Below are positions 46,165 to 53,567 of a DNA stretch of 64,000 bases, one piece after another. The notes beneath the pieces were generated by a model. It had not been told where the DNA came from. It was given only the letters and a program-made list of their open reading frames with translations, and ran no database searches. Position numbers and translations under genes: made by a program. The stretch comes from Flavobacterium sp. LC2016-01 (GTDB lineage: Bacteria; Bacteroidota; Bacteroidia; Flavobacteriales; Flavobacteriaceae): positions 558,001 to 622,000 of the forward strand of contig NZ_WMIC01000001.1 in the NCBI RefSeq assembly GCF_009711135.1, in the 5' to 3' direction. The stretch's first letter is position 1. Each line of letters starts with the position of its first letter.

Positions 46165-46194
46165 CAAATGTATAAAGTTTTTGTGAACGACAAA
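46165..46194 (-). promoter_or_regulatory. pyrE promoter, overlapping the Nudix start codon
   Basis: Minus-strand TTTG (46194-46191), an 18-bp spacer and TACATTTG (46172-46165) match the Bacteroidota -33/-7 consensus fully. The -7 box covers the ATG (46168-46170) of the divergent Nudix gene. Confidence 0.7.
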
Positions 46195-46770
46195 CCACTT
46201 TTTTTGACAAATGAAATCTCGCGCGAAACAGATTTCCAATTGTTCTTGTTAGAAAGTATTGATATCGAACAGCTTATTATAAAAATTTTTCAAAATAAAA
46301 TTCAAAAAGCTATTCTTTATCATCCTGACGAAAGTGAAATTATGAAAACCTTGAAAGCCAAAATTCCGGTAAATAAAGCCGGCGGAGGTTTTGTGTACAA
46401 TAAAAAAGGCGAGGTTTTATTTATCTTCAGAAATGGAAAATGGGATCTTCCAAAAGGAGGAATCGAGAAAGGTGAGGACATCGAAGTTACCGCTATGCGC
46501 GAAGTTGAAGAAGAAACGGGTGTAAACAAACTGAGAATTACCAATAAGCTTCAAAAAACCTATCATATCTTTAAACGCAACGGAAAATACAAACTTAAAA
46601 TCACGCATTGGTTTGAAATGCAGTCTGATTTTGAAGGAACACCACACGGACAAATCGAAGAAGGCATCGAAAAAGTAGCTTGGTTAAATCCAGAACAAAT
46701 CAAAGAAGCGCTTAAAAATTCGTACGAGAATATTAAATTGTTATTTGCAGAAGAAAATCAGTATAAATAA
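46168..46770 (+). CDS. Nudix hydrolase
   Basis: The 200-residue protein carries a complete Nudix box, G-x5-E-x7-R-E-V-x-E-E-x-G-V (residues about 107-129, G-G-I-E-K-G-E-D ... R-E-V-E-E-E-T-G), preceded by an N-terminal extension of about 65 residues. Nudix enzymes cleave nucleoside diphosphates linked to another moiety; the substrate is not readable. It is divergent from pyrE with 7 bp between start codons, so its own promoter must be inside pyrE. TATCTTTA (46142-46149) is an imperfect -7 candidate. Confidence 0.92.
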   Translation: MYKVFVNDKPLFLTNEISRETDFQLFLLESIDIEQLIIKIFQNKIQKAILYHPDESEIMKTLKAKIPVNKAGGGFVYNKKGEVLFIFRNGKWDLPKGGIEKGEDIEVTAMREVEEETGVNKLRITNKLQKTYHIFKRNGKYKLKITHWFEMQSDFEGTPHGQIEEGIEKVAWLNPEQIKEALKNSYENIKLLFAEENQYK

Positions 46771-46798
46771 AAAATCGCAATAGTAAATTGCGATTTAA
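46771..46798 (+). terminator. Weak hairpin after the Nudix gene
   Basis: AAATCGCAAT pairs with ATTGCGATTT around AGTAA. The T run is short, so termination efficiency is uncertain. Confidence 0.5.
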
Positions 46799-46819
46799 AT
46801 CCATTTTTGTTGTTGGTTT

Positions 46820-47737
46820 TTAATCTTTATAAGTAAAAACAAACTCCGTTTTAATGCTTGGTCTTATAGTAGTACTTGTTGTACCACTTTCAATAGTGTT
46901 GTTTTCAGTCATTTTTGACATTCTGTTTGAACTGTCAAAAATATAATCTGTTTTTGTTCTATAAGTAACAGTATAATTAGAACTCGCATGAAAAAAAGTA
47001 AGGACATCTTCAGAAACTAGGTTTTCAGAAAGATCCAGAAACACAGTGCTGTTAGAATTGTAAAAACTGCATAAAAAGTTATTAAGTTTCCATTCGTTGC
47101 CAAAAAGGAGTTTTTTATAACTATCAATATTGGGCAAATTTGTGTATTTATAACTTCTAACATTTCCGGTCAAATTCCCGTTATTATCAAATTCAGCACA
47201 CTTTTCTAAGTTGCCGTTCACAAAATTATACTTATAATATAAAGCGCCCGAAAACATAGTTTGTTTTTCAAATTGATTGTTTGAATTAAGTGAAATCTCC
47301 GAATGTTCCGCCGGATTATTCCCAGAAGATTTTGCCAAAAGTAGTTTACCCGCCAGATAAGTAAAAACAAACTTGTTATTCAAAATTTCATCATTTGCCG
47401 GTCCTGAGATTCGCGTAATTTCACTTATTTTTCCGGTAGTATTATACAAGAAAGTGGTTGTAATTAAAATTTCCCCATCAGGATTATAATCAATTATTTT
47501 CGAAACCAAATTCTGATTGTTATACGTATAATCACTTATTCTGTCGTCAAAATATTTAATTGTTGTAAGTTTCTCATTTTCAAAAAACAGTTCTTGAGAA
47601 CTAAGAATTTCAGTATTTTTGGAGTAATCAGTGATCTTGACAGAACTTAAATTAGTTTTAGTTGATGCGTCACCAATTTCTTCATTAGAGCAAGAAACAA
47701 TTGCAAGTACAGCAAATAATGCGATTAGCTTTTTCAT
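46820..47737 (-). CDS. Lipoprotein with YD-like repeats
   Basis: The 305-residue protein has a lipoprotein signal (MKKLIALFAVLAIVSC, Cys16) and a chain of short beta units: L-T-T-I-K-Y-F-D-D-R-I-S-D-Y-T-Y, L-V-S-K-I-I-D-Y-N-P-D-G-E-I, I-S-E-I-T-R-I. This resembles the repeat style of the protein at 5570. Function unknown; likely envelope-exposed. The gene is separated from the next by about 230 bp that contain a dispersed palindrome. Confidence 0.7.
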   Translation of the reverse strand: MKKLIALFAVLAIVSCSNEEIGDASTKTNLSSVKITDYSKNTEILSSQELFFENEKLTTIKYFDDRISDYTYNNQNLVSKIIDYNPDGEILITTTFLYNTTGKISEITRISGPANDEILNNKFVFTYLAGKLLLAKSSGNNPAEHSEISLNSNNQFEKQTMFSGALYYKYNFVNGNLEKCAEFDNNGNLTGNVRSYKYTNLPNIDSYKKLLFGNEWKLNNFLCSFYNSNSTVFLDLSENLVSEDVLTFFHASSNYTVTYRTKTDYIFDSSNRMSKMTENNTIESGTTSTTIRPSIKTEFVFTYKD

Positions 47738-47827
47738 TTTACTTTTTGTTTACGTTATATTTTATAAGTACAAAAAGCTCGAAAAGGTTGCGCTGCGGTT
47801 GATGATTAAAATTTGAAATATAAATAG

Positions 47828-47946
47828 TTGGGCGTGCCACCATCCCGATAAAAGGGCTAACTCAGTTTGTGTGTATACGCCCTTTTATCGGGATGCTGTC
47901 GGGCTTTCGCTGCTACTTCGGTAGCTTAGCTCTATCCCTCACGCGG
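47828..47946. repeat. Dispersed element with a perfect 16-bp inverted repeat
   Basis: ATCCCGATAAAAGGGC (47842-47857) and GCCCTTTTATCGGGAT (47879-47894) are perfect inverted arms in a roughly 120-bp block that starts TTGGGCGTGCCACC and ends CTATCCCTCACGCGG. A related block in the opposite orientation occurs at 60849-60930. It looks like a non-autonomous mobile element rather than a gene. Confidence 0.75.
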
Positions 47947-47969
47947 AGCTGCACTTTGCGAATAGTTTT

Positions 47970-48473
47970 CTATTTTATTGATTTAAATTGAAGAAGCGTA
48001 TCATCAATTAAATAATCAATCTCCAAAAAGCTATCGCAGATTTTTAAAATTTCTTTTTGATAATTTTCGGAATCCAACTCAATCCAGCCTTCCATTAAAG
48101 TCAACGGACCGTGATTTGTGCTGACATTTGGCCATTTTTGGCTGTAATTTTCAAAAAGATTTCTGAATTTTTCGGCAAATTTTCTGCTTTCTATTGCATA
48201 ACCTTTAAGTTTTCTCAACTTTAGGGCATGAATATTATACATGATTTTTTGTTTCTTGATGCTTGAATCATTAATCCAAACAGAAAAGAAAATCCTTGAT
48301 TCGGCTGTTAAAGCTTCGTTTGGATTACTTGCCCATGATTTTTTATACAATTTGATAAAAACAGAATCTAGATAAATACCAACAGAAACTTCAATTGATT
48401 TTTCATCCAGAAGCTTCTGATCAAGCTGATGAGCTATTTTTTGAAAATTTTCCAGATAAAAAGAAGTATCCAT
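47970..48473 (-). CDS. Hypothetical protein, 167 residues
   Basis: Not recognised. It has no signal peptide or membrane segment. The sequence is helical at the start (Y-L-E-N-F-Q-K-I-A-H-Q-L-D), then beta strands with aromatic residues (V-S-V-G-I-Y-L-D-S-V-F-I-K-L-Y-K-K-S-W), and a Trp-containing C-terminal part. It lies upstream of a dispersed repeat and 40 bp downstream of a lipoprotein gene. The size matches the hypothetical at 4984, but similarity is not obvious by eye. Confidence 0.65.
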   Translation of the reverse strand: MDTSFYLENFQKIAHQLDQKLLDEKSIEVSVGIYLDSVFIKLYKKSWASNPNEALTAESRIFFSVWINDSSIKKQKIMYNIHALKLRKLKGYAIESRKFAEKFRNLFENYSQKWPNVSTNHGPLTLMEGWIELDSENYQKEILKICDSFLEIDYLIDDTLLQFKSIK

Positions 48474-48513
48474 TTTTTTAAATTAATGCTTAAAAATAAC
48501 TCAAATCGAGCGA

Positions 48514-49896
48514 TTAATTGAAATTATTCAGTTTTATGATTTCATTTTTCAACTCTTCAGGCGTTACCGGGTTAAATTGCAGATCCTTTGCCGATTTTTC
48601 ACTCGTAGTCGCTTCTTTAATCGCTAAAAATGGTTTGCCTTCAAAATATTTAATAGCAACAATCGTAATTTTTTCTTTTAAAAGCGAATTATAAAAAACA
48701 ACTTTTTTAGGACTCAATTCACCTTTCATAATAGATTTAAAGCTATGGTAAATAATATTCATCGAAACATTGCTTTCATCTTCGACAATAACACCATAAT
48801 TGATTACCATTGATGGAATATAGTATAAAAAACGGTCACAATTTAGGTAACCAAGCTTTGCACTACTGAACATATTGTAACTGATTTCATTTGCTTTTAT
48901 ATTTTCATCCGTTTTTGTGGAATAAGGTTCTTGAGAGCGGTTGTTGCTGTAATTTCTTGAACTGGAAATATCGGAGTCCTCTGATTTTATAGTAATTGGC
49001 AAAGTATACGTAAAGTTCACAGGAACGCCTTGCACTTTGCCTGGGGTAAATTTTCCAATTTTTTTTAGAACTCTAAGATATTCGTCATCAGCTTTTCTAC
49101 TCAAACCTTTTGTTATCTTAATATTAGTGACATTTCCTTCTCTGTTTACAACAAAAGAAGCATATATTTTGCCACTAATTTCTTCATCAGAATTTCTGTA
49201 ATTGTTGCCAATGAATTTGTACAAAGCTTCATTCCCACCTATATACACGGGTCTTTCGTCAACATTTGTAAAAGTCTGTGCTAAATCAACCGATTTTTTG
49301 TCGACAGTCCAATTGATCTGGTCTTTTTTCCAATTTCCATTAAAAAGCTGCATTCCATCTTTATTACTTTTTTTAGGAAAAGCAATTTCGATATTCTTTC
49401 CTTTTTTTAAATCGCACTTTTCATTATTTGATGTTGCAGTAATATGCAGCATACCGCCAGTTTCTAATAATTTTCCGTTAGAAGTTGTTGAAAGCCCGCC
49501 CAAAATTATATCAGAAATAGAGTAATATTCTTTAACTGATATTTTGATTTTTCCTGATGCTTCATTTCCCGTTTTAATTGAAACAAAAGAATTTGCTTTG
49601 ATTGTAATCTTGGTTTTCTCGGCACAAATAATAGTGGTGTCTTTCTGATTATTGATCAAAAAGAATTGTGGTTTTTTATCATTTTTAATAAAAAAATCGA
49701 GCAGTAATTTTTGGTTTTCGGTAACATTGTTTTTTGAAGAACTGACAGTTGCCGAATCCGTTTTTAAAGTATCATTTAAAATAGTTTCCTTTTCTGGCTT
49801 TTGAGATCCTGATTTAGTATTACCTTCTTTTGTTTCGTTTTTACACGAAGAAATACTTAAAACAAATGCAGTTATTAATACAAGTTTTAATTTCAT
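48514..49896 (-). CDS. Lipoprotein with a TonB C-terminal-like domain
   Basis: The 460-residue protein has a lipoprotein signal (MKLKLVLITAFVLSISSC, Cys18) and a Lys/Glu/Ser-rich linker to about 65. Residues about 225-310 carry the TonB_C/energy-transducer pattern: I-S-G-K-I-Y-A-S-F-V-V-N-R-E-G-N-V-T-N-I-K-I-T-K-G and F-T-P-G-K-V-Q-G-V-P-V-N. TonB proteins are normally anchored by an N-terminal membrane helix, so a lipid-anchored copy is unusual. The rest is unassigned. It does not look like a transporter component. Confidence 0.78.
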   Translation of the reverse strand: MKLKLVLITAFVLSISSCKNETKEGNTKSGSQKPEKETILNDTLKTDSATVSSSKNNVTENQKLLLDFFIKNDKKPQFFLINNQKDTTIICAEKTKITIKANSFVSIKTGNEASGKIKISVKEYYSISDIILGGLSTTSNGKLLETGGMLHITATSNNEKCDLKKGKNIEIAFPKKSNKDGMQLFNGNWKKDQINWTVDKKSVDLAQTFTNVDERPVYIGGNEALYKFIGNNYRNSDEEISGKIYASFVVNREGNVTNIKITKGLSRKADDEYLRVLKKIGKFTPGKVQGVPVNFTYTLPITIKSEDSDISSSRNYSNNRSQEPYSTKTDENIKANEISYNMFSSAKLGYLNCDRFLYYIPSMVINYGVIVEDESNVSMNIIYHSFKSIMKGELSPKKVVFYNSLLKEKITIVAIKYFEGKPFLAIKEATTSEKSAKDLQFNPVTPEELKNEIIKLNNFN

Positions 49897-49930
49897 TTGG
49901 CTAGTTTATTAAAAGTAATAATTTTAGTTT

Positions 49931-50290
49931 TTAGATTAATTCGGCAAAAGCAAAAGCAAATAGAAAAACAGAAAATAGTATATCAATATTTCGGATCAAT
50001 TTCCAATTGTTTGAAAAAAACAGTGCAAAACTCACTAATGGTCTCAAAATCAATTGTGAAAGAAAGGCAATAAACAGCAATAAATATCCAAAATTTAAAT
50101 TGGAAAAATCACCGTTTAAAATCCTTTTAAAAGATGTTGTAAGGCCGCAGGTTTTGCATTTCAGTCCAATTTCTGCATACGGACATTTTATGCTGATAAT
50201 TTCAGTCTTCAAATAAAGAACTAAAATTAGTATAGCAGTAAATACTAAAAAATTAAAAAAATGATATTCTCTATTTCGAGACAGAATCAT
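49931..50290 (-). CDS. DUF2752 membrane protein
   Basis: A 119-residue membrane protein with three or four hydrophobic segments. The DUF2752 signature is visible as C-P-Y-A-E-I-G-L-K-C-K-T-C-G-L-T-T-S-F (conserved C-P-x5-G-x-x-C-x-x-C-G-L-T with extra Cys), a possible metal or redox site. It overlaps the following upstream gene by 20 bp, so the two are translationally coupled. Function unknown. Confidence 0.82.
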   Translation of the reverse strand: MILSRNREYHFFNFLVFTAILILVLYLKTEIISIKCPYAEIGLKCKTCGLTTSFKRILNGDFSNLNFGYLLLFIAFLSQLILRPLVSFALFFSNNWKLIRNIDILFSVFLFAFAFAELI

Positions 50291-50720
50291 TCTTGATTTT
50301 TTGAAGGGAATCTTTTTTAATCTGTAAAATAGAATCTTTCGATATCTCTTCTTGAAGTTTTTGCTCTGCTTTTTCTAAAACCTTTTTTTGAATAGTATCG
50401 AGTATTTCTCCCTGTGCTTCGTTGATAGAGTTTTCAATTTTTGCTTTAGCATCATAAACTGTTTCGTATTTATAATATTGAAAAATCCCAATAGAAATCG
50501 CGACTGCTCCAATAATTAAACCAGCAAGTGAAATAGAGGTACTTTCGTTTCTTTGTTTTAAGCCAAGATAGGAAATACCGCTAAAAGCAAGCGCAAAAAG
50601 ACTTGGGCCAACGGCGTAAAATCCCACACACGGAATCATTGAAAATAGAAAGGCTAAAATGGCAAATACTAAGCCTATTATCGCAAAAGGTTTTGGGTTT
50701 CCAGAAGATTGGTAATTCAT
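50271..50720 (-). CDS. DUF4190-like membrane protein
   Basis: A 149-residue protein with an N-terminal pair of hydrophobic segments (A-I-I-G-L-V-F-A-I-L-A-F-L-F-S and F-A-L-A-F-S-G-I-S-Y) and one more (S-L-A-G-L-I-I-G-A-V-A-I-S-I). A charged coiled-coil tail (about 95-149) follows. The layout matches the small DUF4190 family. It is 2 bp downstream of a 79-residue membrane protein and overlaps DUF2752, so all three probably form one operon. Confidence 0.72.
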   Translation of the reverse strand: MNYQSSGNPKPFAIIGLVFAILAFLFSMIPCVGFYAVGPSLFALAFSGISYLGLKQRNESTSISLAGLIIGAVAISIGIFQYYKYETVYDAKAKIENSINEAQGEILDTIQKKVLEKAEQKLQEEISKDSILQIKKDSLQKIKNDSVSK

Positions 50721-50722
50721 TT

Positions 50723-50962
50723 TTAGTTATGGTTTAGTCGGTTTTTGATTAAAGATAATAGAAGATGCAAAACTTCATTTTTGAACACAATGACAATCAA
50801 GACAATTGCCAAAATTCCGATAATACAATTAATAAAACTGCTTTGAAGTGCGTTCTGAAAAGATTTTTTACCCAAGAAAACAGACCAATGGAATAGAGCT
50901 CCCAAATAATTTAGTCCGTAAAATATTCCTTCAACAATAGTGTTGCCGGTTTGGTTGTCCAT
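50723..50962 (-). CDS. Small two-segment membrane protein
   Basis: A 79-residue protein with hydrophobic segments at about 11-26 (G-L-N-Y-L-G-A-L-F-H-W) and 42-70 (F-I-N-C-I-I-G-I-L-A-I-V-L-I-V-I-V). It is not recognised. It is the first gene of a likely three-gene operon with the DUF4190-like and DUF2752 genes. The sequence upstream, 50963-51254, contains a palindromic repeat and no other gene I can support. Confidence 0.65.
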   Translation of the reverse strand: MDNQTGNTIVEGIFYGLNYLGALFHWSVFLGKKSFQNALQSSFINCIIGILAIVLIVIVFKNEVLHLLLSLIKNRLNHN

Positions 50963-51078
50963 AGTTTTTGGTTAAGCAGGTTAGAATTGGGTAATACTAT
51001 TTGAATTCAAATATAGAATGTTGGAATTGAATATGATTACGGGAAAACGTAATTTTTTTTATTATTAAATAAGCATAA

Positions 51079-51175
51079 CGTTAGCGCGGATTTGTAATCC
51101 GTGCCCACAAAGTATCAGTTTTCGTTTTTTAAACTTCTTCTCTATGCGAGCTCGGATTGCAAATCCGCACTAACG
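51079..51175. repeat. Palindromic element GTTAGCGCGGATTTGTAATCCG
   Basis: Arms GTTAGCGCGGATTTGTAATC and GGATTGCAAATCCGCACTAA enclose about 50 bp. Each arm itself contains a small palindrome (GGATTTGTAATCC). A half copy is at 4630-4647. This type is often a REP-like element multiplied by a distant transposase; no transposase gene is in the window. Confidence 0.75.
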
Positions 51176-51254
51176 GGTGATACATCTTCGTTTTTCTTTG
51201 AACTAAATGAATATAATAAAAAACAATGATGCTATTAAAACTCACTTTTTCATA

Positions 51255-51491
51255 TTATTCATAAACTTCTTCATCATCTTCTAATTTTTTAAATTCTTGA
51301 ATGAATGGAACAAATGCACTTGATTGTGTTAAAATATCTCCTAATTGAGTTTTTGTAGTGTAAACCCATCCACCTGGAACTCTTAAGACTGTCGTGTGCG
51401 CGGCTCGATTGTCGCCTTCACCTCCTGAAATATTTATTGTTAACGATTGGTGAAGTTGTAAATTGTAAATTGTTTGTTCTTCCTGTGGCAT
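51255..51491 (-). CDS. Small hypothetical protein, 78 residues
   Basis: Not recognised. It has an acidic C-terminus (K-L-E-D-D-E-E-V-Y-E), no signal peptide, and a middle segment (L-R-V-P-G-G-W-V-Y-T-T) with a G-G-W turn suggesting a small beta-sheet protein. It is 57 bp downstream of the 311-residue membrane protein, on the same strand. It may be part of the same unit, but an independent role cannot be excluded. Confidence 0.6.
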   Translation of the reverse strand: MPQEEQTIYNLQLHQSLTINISGGEGDNRAAHTTVLRVPGGWVYTTKTQLGDILTQSSAFVPFIQEFKKLEDDEEVYE

Positions 51492-51548
51492 AGCTTTTTA
51501 TTTAAGATTTTTATATGATTTATTTTTTATTTTGGCATTTTTTTTAAG

Positions 51549-52484
51549 TTATGAAATATTCTCAGACTCTTCGTCTCGAGTATCTTGTATAACTTCTGTA
51601 ACTATCTTACCTACATCAGTTAAGAAGAATTCAATTTTACTACCATTGTATTGAGTACGAAGTAGTCCTTTCCCTTGTAACCCTTTTAATGTTTCTAAAT
51701 TTTCATCTAAACCATTTAAAATGCTACCTGTATTGCTTGTTTCAATTTTAATTAAAATTTCAAACTCGTAATAATTTAAAAGATGAGAAACGGAATAAAT
51801 TTCTTTTACCAATTCAGGAGAAAGTGTTGGATAATCTTGTTCAAGTCGCTGAATCTTTCTATTAAATCTTCGATGCCAACGACTACGCATTTGATTAAAA
51901 TCTGAATCAACAAGCTTATTCATTTTATTGATCTCTTTTTGTTTTTCATTAGATGTCTCAATTGCAATCTTTAATTGATCATTAAGCCCATCAATTCTAT
52001 TTTTATTTAATTCATTTATCTGGTTGATGCTTTCTTGTAAACTAAATGTTTGTTCCTTTAGCGAAGTGTTTTCATCTAATAAATTTTGTAGTTCTTTATT
52101 CCCAGATTCAGCATTTTTTAATTCCGATATTTTCGCTGCAATTGCAATTTTTTCTATTATTACATTATTTTTATTTTCATACACTTTTGCCAATCTTATC
52201 TTTTTTGCGAAAACTACAGGCCAATCAATTAGCCACATGATAAATGGTAATATTACTATGTAAAAAAGAGCTAAACCAATTGGCCATAAAATAGCCCCTG
52301 GTTTACAGTATTCATGATTTATGACTACAATTTTATCTTCCATTGAAGCATCTGAAAACATCAATAAAAAAAATGGTCTCCAATTATAAATTCCAAAAGA
52401 CCATAAAAATGCTCCTGAAAAAGGAGATTTTAAACGCTCTTTGCTGGTTTCTATAAACTCTTTTATTAAATCTGCGATAGTCAT
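51549..52484 (-). CDS. Tandem paralogue A: two membrane segments, coiled coil, C-terminal domain
   Basis: The 311-residue protein begins M-T-I-A-D-L-I-K-E-F and R-L-K-S-P-F-S-G-A-F-L-W-S-F. Membrane segments are at about 24-44 and 64-93. A coiled coil follows (105-195) with L-K-N-A-E-S-G-N-K-E at 122-131. The C-terminal about 110 residues end in a helix-strand pattern (L-K-G-L-Q-G-K-G-L-L ... F-F-L-T-D-V-G) that looks like a winged helix. Paralogue B, 12 bp upstream, shares this plan. Family name unknown to me. A membrane-tethered regulator or defence effector is possible. Confidence 0.75.
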   Translation of the reverse strand: MTIADLIKEFIETSKERLKSPFSGAFLWSFGIYNWRPFFLLMFSDASMEDKIVVINHEYCKPGAILWPIGLALFYIVILPFIMWLIDWPVVFAKKIRLAKVYENKNNVIIEKIAIAAKISELKNAESGNKELQNLLDENTSLKEQTFSLQESINQINELNKNRIDGLNDQLKIAIETSNEKQKEINKMNKLVDSDFNQMRSRWHRRFNRKIQRLEQDYPTLSPELVKEIYSVSHLLNYYEFEILIKIETSNTGSILNGLDENLETLKGLQGKGLLRTQYNGSKIEFFLTDVGKIVTEVIQDTRDEESENIS

Positions 52485-52496
52485 AACAATTGTTCT

Positions 52497-53336
52497 TTAT
52501 ACAGTTTGAATTATTTTGCATAAGAGGTCTCCGATTTCAGTAAATTGCACGCTACTGCTTGCCGGGTCAATAATGAAAACACCCTTGTTTGCAAGTTCAT
52601 GGACCATTTCTGCCTTATCTGTTGTGTATTTGACCATGTTATTCTCTGTCATTTTTTGTCTCCATAAAAACATATATTCAGTGAAAGTCAGTGTATCTGC
52701 GACTATTACAGTATGATCGACTAATTTTTGATCTAAATGAAGTGTTTCACTTAAAATATTAACTCGCAAACTATTGTATTTTAATCTATGTTTCAACTTA
52801 GAGTTTTCGGCCTCCAACATAGTAAATTGGTTATTAAGTTCGTTGATTGTATTATTATTTGCTTCATTAATATTTTTAATACTGTCTTGCAAGCCTTTAT
52901 TGCTGTTTTTTAGAGATTCGATTTGTTCTAAATAATCCTCTATTTCACGATTTCCTGATTCGGCATTTTTAAGTTTAAAGTCTAGTTTTGCAATATTAAT
53001 TTTTCTATCCATTGTATGAGATCTTGAATCATAGATATTGTCAATTCGCTTAAGTTTAGTTTCTAATAAATCATTATCGATTTGTAGCATTATCCAAGGA
53101 ATCGTTTTTGTATAAAAAATTGCCATTAAAATAGGTACTATTATGGCTAGAAGATTACAATACTCGTTATTGATTACCGTGATCTTATCCTCAATGGATT
53201 TATTAGAAAACATTAATAAAAAAATTGGTCGCCAATTATAAATTATAAATGACCATAAAAAAGCTCCTGAAATAGGAGTTTTTAGTCTTTCTTTACTAGC
53301 ATCAATAAAATCTTTTATTAAATCCGGTATTGTCAT
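52497..53336 (-). CDS. Tandem paralogue B of the 2TM-coiled-coil protein
   Basis: The 279-residue protein closely resembles paralogue A in its first 130 residues: M-T-I-P-D-L-I-K-D-F-I, R-L-K-T-P-I-S-G-A-F-L-W-S-F, N-W-R-P-I-F-L-L-M-F-S, I-N-N-E-Y-C and L-K-N-A-E-S-G-N-R-E. Membrane segments are at about 24-44 and 62-87. The coiled coil spans about 110-190. The C-terminal part (M-V-H-E-L-A-N-K-G-V ... F-T-E-I-G) is short and diverged from A. It is probably the first gene of the unit. Its function is unknown. Confidence 0.75.
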   Translation of the reverse strand: MTIPDLIKDFIDASKERLKTPISGAFLWSFIIYNWRPIFLLMFSNKSIEDKITVINNEYCNLLAIIVPILMAIFYTKTIPWIMLQIDNDLLETKLKRIDNIYDSRSHTMDRKINIAKLDFKLKNAESGNREIEDYLEQIESLKNSNKGLQDSIKNINEANNNTINELNNQFTMLEAENSKLKHRLKYNSLRVNILSETLHLDQKLVDHTVIVADTLTFTEYMFLWRQKMTENNMVKYTTDKAEMVHELANKGVFIIDPASSSVQFTEIGDLLCKIIQTV

Positions 53337-53493
53337 ACTGTAAGTTTATTAAATCAAAACTAAATTAAAAGCATGTAGAAAACAAACATGAAAAGTAAAA
53401 TATTACTGAAGTATAAATGTTTATAAGTATACATCTGTATAAAGTTTTTACAAATAAAATATTTGTTAAGACAAGTCAGTTTTCTACATATAG

Positions 53494-53561
53494 CTTTGCG
53501 ATCTTAGCGTTTTTATTACGCACCCAAAATCAAAAAAATCTTAGCGCGCTTTGCGTTAGAA
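53494..53561. repeat. TTTGCG/CTTAGC repeats before the M14 peptidase stop
   Basis: GCTTTGCGATCTTAGCG and ATCTTAGCGCGCTTTGCG are phased units in the inverse orientation of the CAAAG/CTAAG class. They fill the gap between two minus-strand genes, just beyond the M14 gene's stop codon. Confidence 0.6.
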
Positions 53562-53567
53562 AAAAAT

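Noticed and set aside
51549..53336. Naming the tandem paralogues as a known defence system
   Set aside because: The domain layout suggests it but no family motif that I can name is present; kept as a candidate only.
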